Source: an uncultured Muribaculaceae bacterium
GTDB taxonomy: Bacteria > Bacteroidota > Bacteroidia > Bacteroidales > Muribaculaceae
Assembly (NCBI GenBank): GCA_934590135.1
Contig: CAKTOT010000053.1
Coordinates: 1 to 15,158 of the forward strand
Length of the DNA: 15,158 nt
Reading direction: 5' to 3'
In this document: positions 13,868-15,158 of the stretch, piece after piece
How the letters are laid out: each line of letters opens with the position of its first letter
Numbering within the stretch: the stretch's first letter is position 1
The notes under the pieces: model-generated
What the model was told of the DNA's origin: nothing
The model's database searches: none
Seen by the model: only the letters and a program-made list of their open reading frames with translations
Translations under genes and position numbers: made by a program

Positions 13868-15004
13868 ATGACCACTACATCCAATATGGGATACACCCCC
13901 AACGGGCAAGGCACGCCGTCGCATCGTTATGCGGTGATTATGTGTGGCGGCATAGGCAGCCGTTTCTGGCCCTATAGTCGACAGGACCGTCCCAAACAAT
14001 TCATAGACTTCTTCGGTACGGGGCGCTCGCTGTTGCAGATGACCGCCGACCGCCTGCGCTATATTGTTCCGACAAACAATATAGTCGTGGTTACCAACGA
14101 CCGCTACCTGCCTTTGGTGCGCGAACAATTGCCCGAAATTCCGCAACAGAATATTTTGTGCGAGCCGGCACGCCGCAACACCGCGCCGTGTATTGCATGG
14201 GCTGCACATCATATATATGCACGCGATCCTCAGGCCTCGATGATTGTTGCCGCCAGTGATCATCTGATTACGCGCGAGCGCGATTTTGAGACCGCCATAC
14301 TCCGCGCTTTCGATTTTGTGGAGCATCGCGATGCTTTGTTGACGTTGGGTATTGTGCCTTCGCGTCCCGAGACAGGATATGGATACATCCAACAAGGCGA
14401 ACGTATCGATACCGCCGAGGGTATTTTTGCCAAGGTCAAGACCTTTACCGAGAAACCCGACAAGGACTTGGCGCGTGTATTTGTCGATTCGGGCGAATTT
14501 TTCTGGAACTCCGGCATCTTTGTATGGACGGCCGAGGCTATCCTCACCGCGTTGCGAGCCTACTCGCCCGAGGTGGCGGCGGTCTTTGACAATACCGCCG
14601 TATCCTATGCCAAGAGCGAGGAAGAAGATGCCTTTATCGCCGCCAATTTTGCCTCCTGCCCCTCTATATCCATAGACTATGCCGTCATGGAAAAGGCGCA
14701 GAACGTATACGTACAACGTGTCGACTTCGGGTGGAACGACCTGGGTACTTGGAGTGCATTGTACGACAATTCGCCCAAGAACCGCGATGCCAATGTCACG
14801 CAACGCTGCGCTGTACTAGCTTACAATTCCACGGGCAATATCTTTGCCGTGGCTGATGATAAGCTTGTGGTATGCGATTCGTTGCGCGATTATATCGTGG
14901 CCGATTCGGGCGATGTGCTGCTTATCTGTCCCAAATCCGAGGAGCAGCGAATCAAGCAGATGGTCAACGATGCCAAGATAGCCTACGGGGATAAGTACCT
15001 GTAG
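13868..15004 (+). CDS. Mannose-1-phosphate guanylyltransferase
   Basis: This 378-residue cytoplasmic enzyme makes GDP-mannose from GTP and mannose-1-phosphate, a precursor for surface polysaccharide and for GDP-fucose. The nucleotide-binding signature GGIGSRFWPYSRQDRPKQF is at residues 27-45, followed by AASDH (128-132), FTEKP (193-197), FFWNSGIF (211-218) and DFGWNDLGTW. It is the single-domain form: the C-terminal phosphomannose isomerase domain of longer ManC/AlgA proteins is absent. The first 18 residues are poorly conserved, so a later start such as Met7 is possible. The gene has its own promoter and no clear cotranscribed partner in the window. Confidence 0.93.
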   Translation: MTTTSNMGYTPNGQGTPSHRYAVIMCGGIGSRFWPYSRQDRPKQFIDFFGTGRSLLQMTADRLRYIVPTNNIVVVTNDRYLPLVREQLPEIPQQNILCEPARRNTAPCIAWAAHHIYARDPQASMIVAASDHLITRERDFETAILRAFDFVEHRDALLTLGIVPSRPETGYGYIQQGERIDTAEGIFAKVKTFTEKPDKDLARVFVDSGEFFWNSGIFVWTAEAILTALRAYSPEVAAVFDNTAVSYAKSEEEDAFIAANFASCPSISIDYAVMEKAQNVYVQRVDFGWNDLGTWSALYDNSPKNRDANVTQRCAVLAYNSTGNIFAVADDKLVVCDSLRDYIVADSGDVLLICPKSEEQRIKQMVNDAKIAYGDKYL

Positions 15005-15100
15005 TATTGCGCGTATCGATGACCTACGATAATCACTAATGACTATTCGTTTTTTTTATTTTAATGGGTTTAATTTAAGTTTAGTTGATTAACAACAACG

Positions 15101-15118
15101 ATATGGTGCGAACCATAT
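15101..15118 (+). other. Small perfect hairpin with GNRA-type loop near the window end
   Basis: ATATGGT pairs with ACCATAT around a GCGA loop. It lies in an AT-rich stretch about 100 bases after the guanylyltransferase stop, past a T8 run at 15050-15057. No T-run follows it, and its role is unclear; it may belong to the leader of a gene beyond the window. Confidence 0.4.
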
Positions 15119-15158
15119 GAGATTATCTACCCCAAAGAAATTTTGATCAATACCTGCT

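Noticed and set aside
13862..14803. Long minus-strand open frame opposite the guanylyltransferase gene
   Set aside because: The plus-strand gene has clear catalytic motifs throughout, so this is a shadow.
1..15158. CRISPR arrays, tRNA and rRNA genes
   Set aside because: I saw no regularly spaced repeats, no tRNA cloverleaf pattern and no rRNA-like sequence on either strand.

Overview
The window looks like a chromosomal stretch from a Bacteroidales bacterium, possibly Muribaculaceae-like. The evidence is promoter -7 elements of the Bacteroidetes type (TAnnTTTG), A-rich leaders with no Shine-Dalgarno sequence, several short lipobox signal peptides, and a moderately high GC content with typical codon use. 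The family-level placement is inference; the phylum-level placement is well supported.

Layout. (1) Bases 1-1983 hold the 3' end of an RHS/YD-repeat polymorphic toxin. Its C-terminal tip carries an HELIH zinc-metallopeptidase motif of the NleD-like M91 type. Two overlapping small lipoprotein genes follow and may be immunity proteins. The tip and the lipoprotein genes are clearly more AT-rich than the RHS core, as expected for a swapped toxin/immunity cassette. (2) Bases 2161-3510, minus strand, encode a fused threonine/serine exporter of the ThrE family. (3) Bases 3845-9069 hold a compact six-gene phage-head cassette behind one well-formed promoter: a Pro/Ala/Thr-rich protein in a scaffold-like position, an SU10/HK97-fold-like major capsid protein, a small unknown protein, a portal protein, and two more small unknown proteins. 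No terminase, protease, tail, lysis or integrase gene is present, and the cassette sits between host genes.

(4) From 9200 onward the genes are chromosomal: an FKBP-type prolyl isomerase lipoprotein, an Lrp/AsnC regulator, a secreted GH13 alpha-amylase-family enzyme, alanine dehydrogenase (ald), a strong intrinsic terminator, and mannose-1-phosphate guanylyltransferase. Lrp/AsnC-family proteins commonly sense amino acids and regulate alanine dehydrogenase in other bacteria, so lrp, the amylase gene and ald may form a small carbon/nitrogen-scavenging group.

The most unusual item is the capsid-portal cassette. It lacks DNA-packaging and tail genes, its capsid and portal genes are in the reverse of the usual phage order, and at least one of its genes has the same AAACACAAT leader as nearby housekeeping genes. 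It could be a decayed prophage, a satellite element, or a domesticated capsid; the sequence alone does not decide between these.
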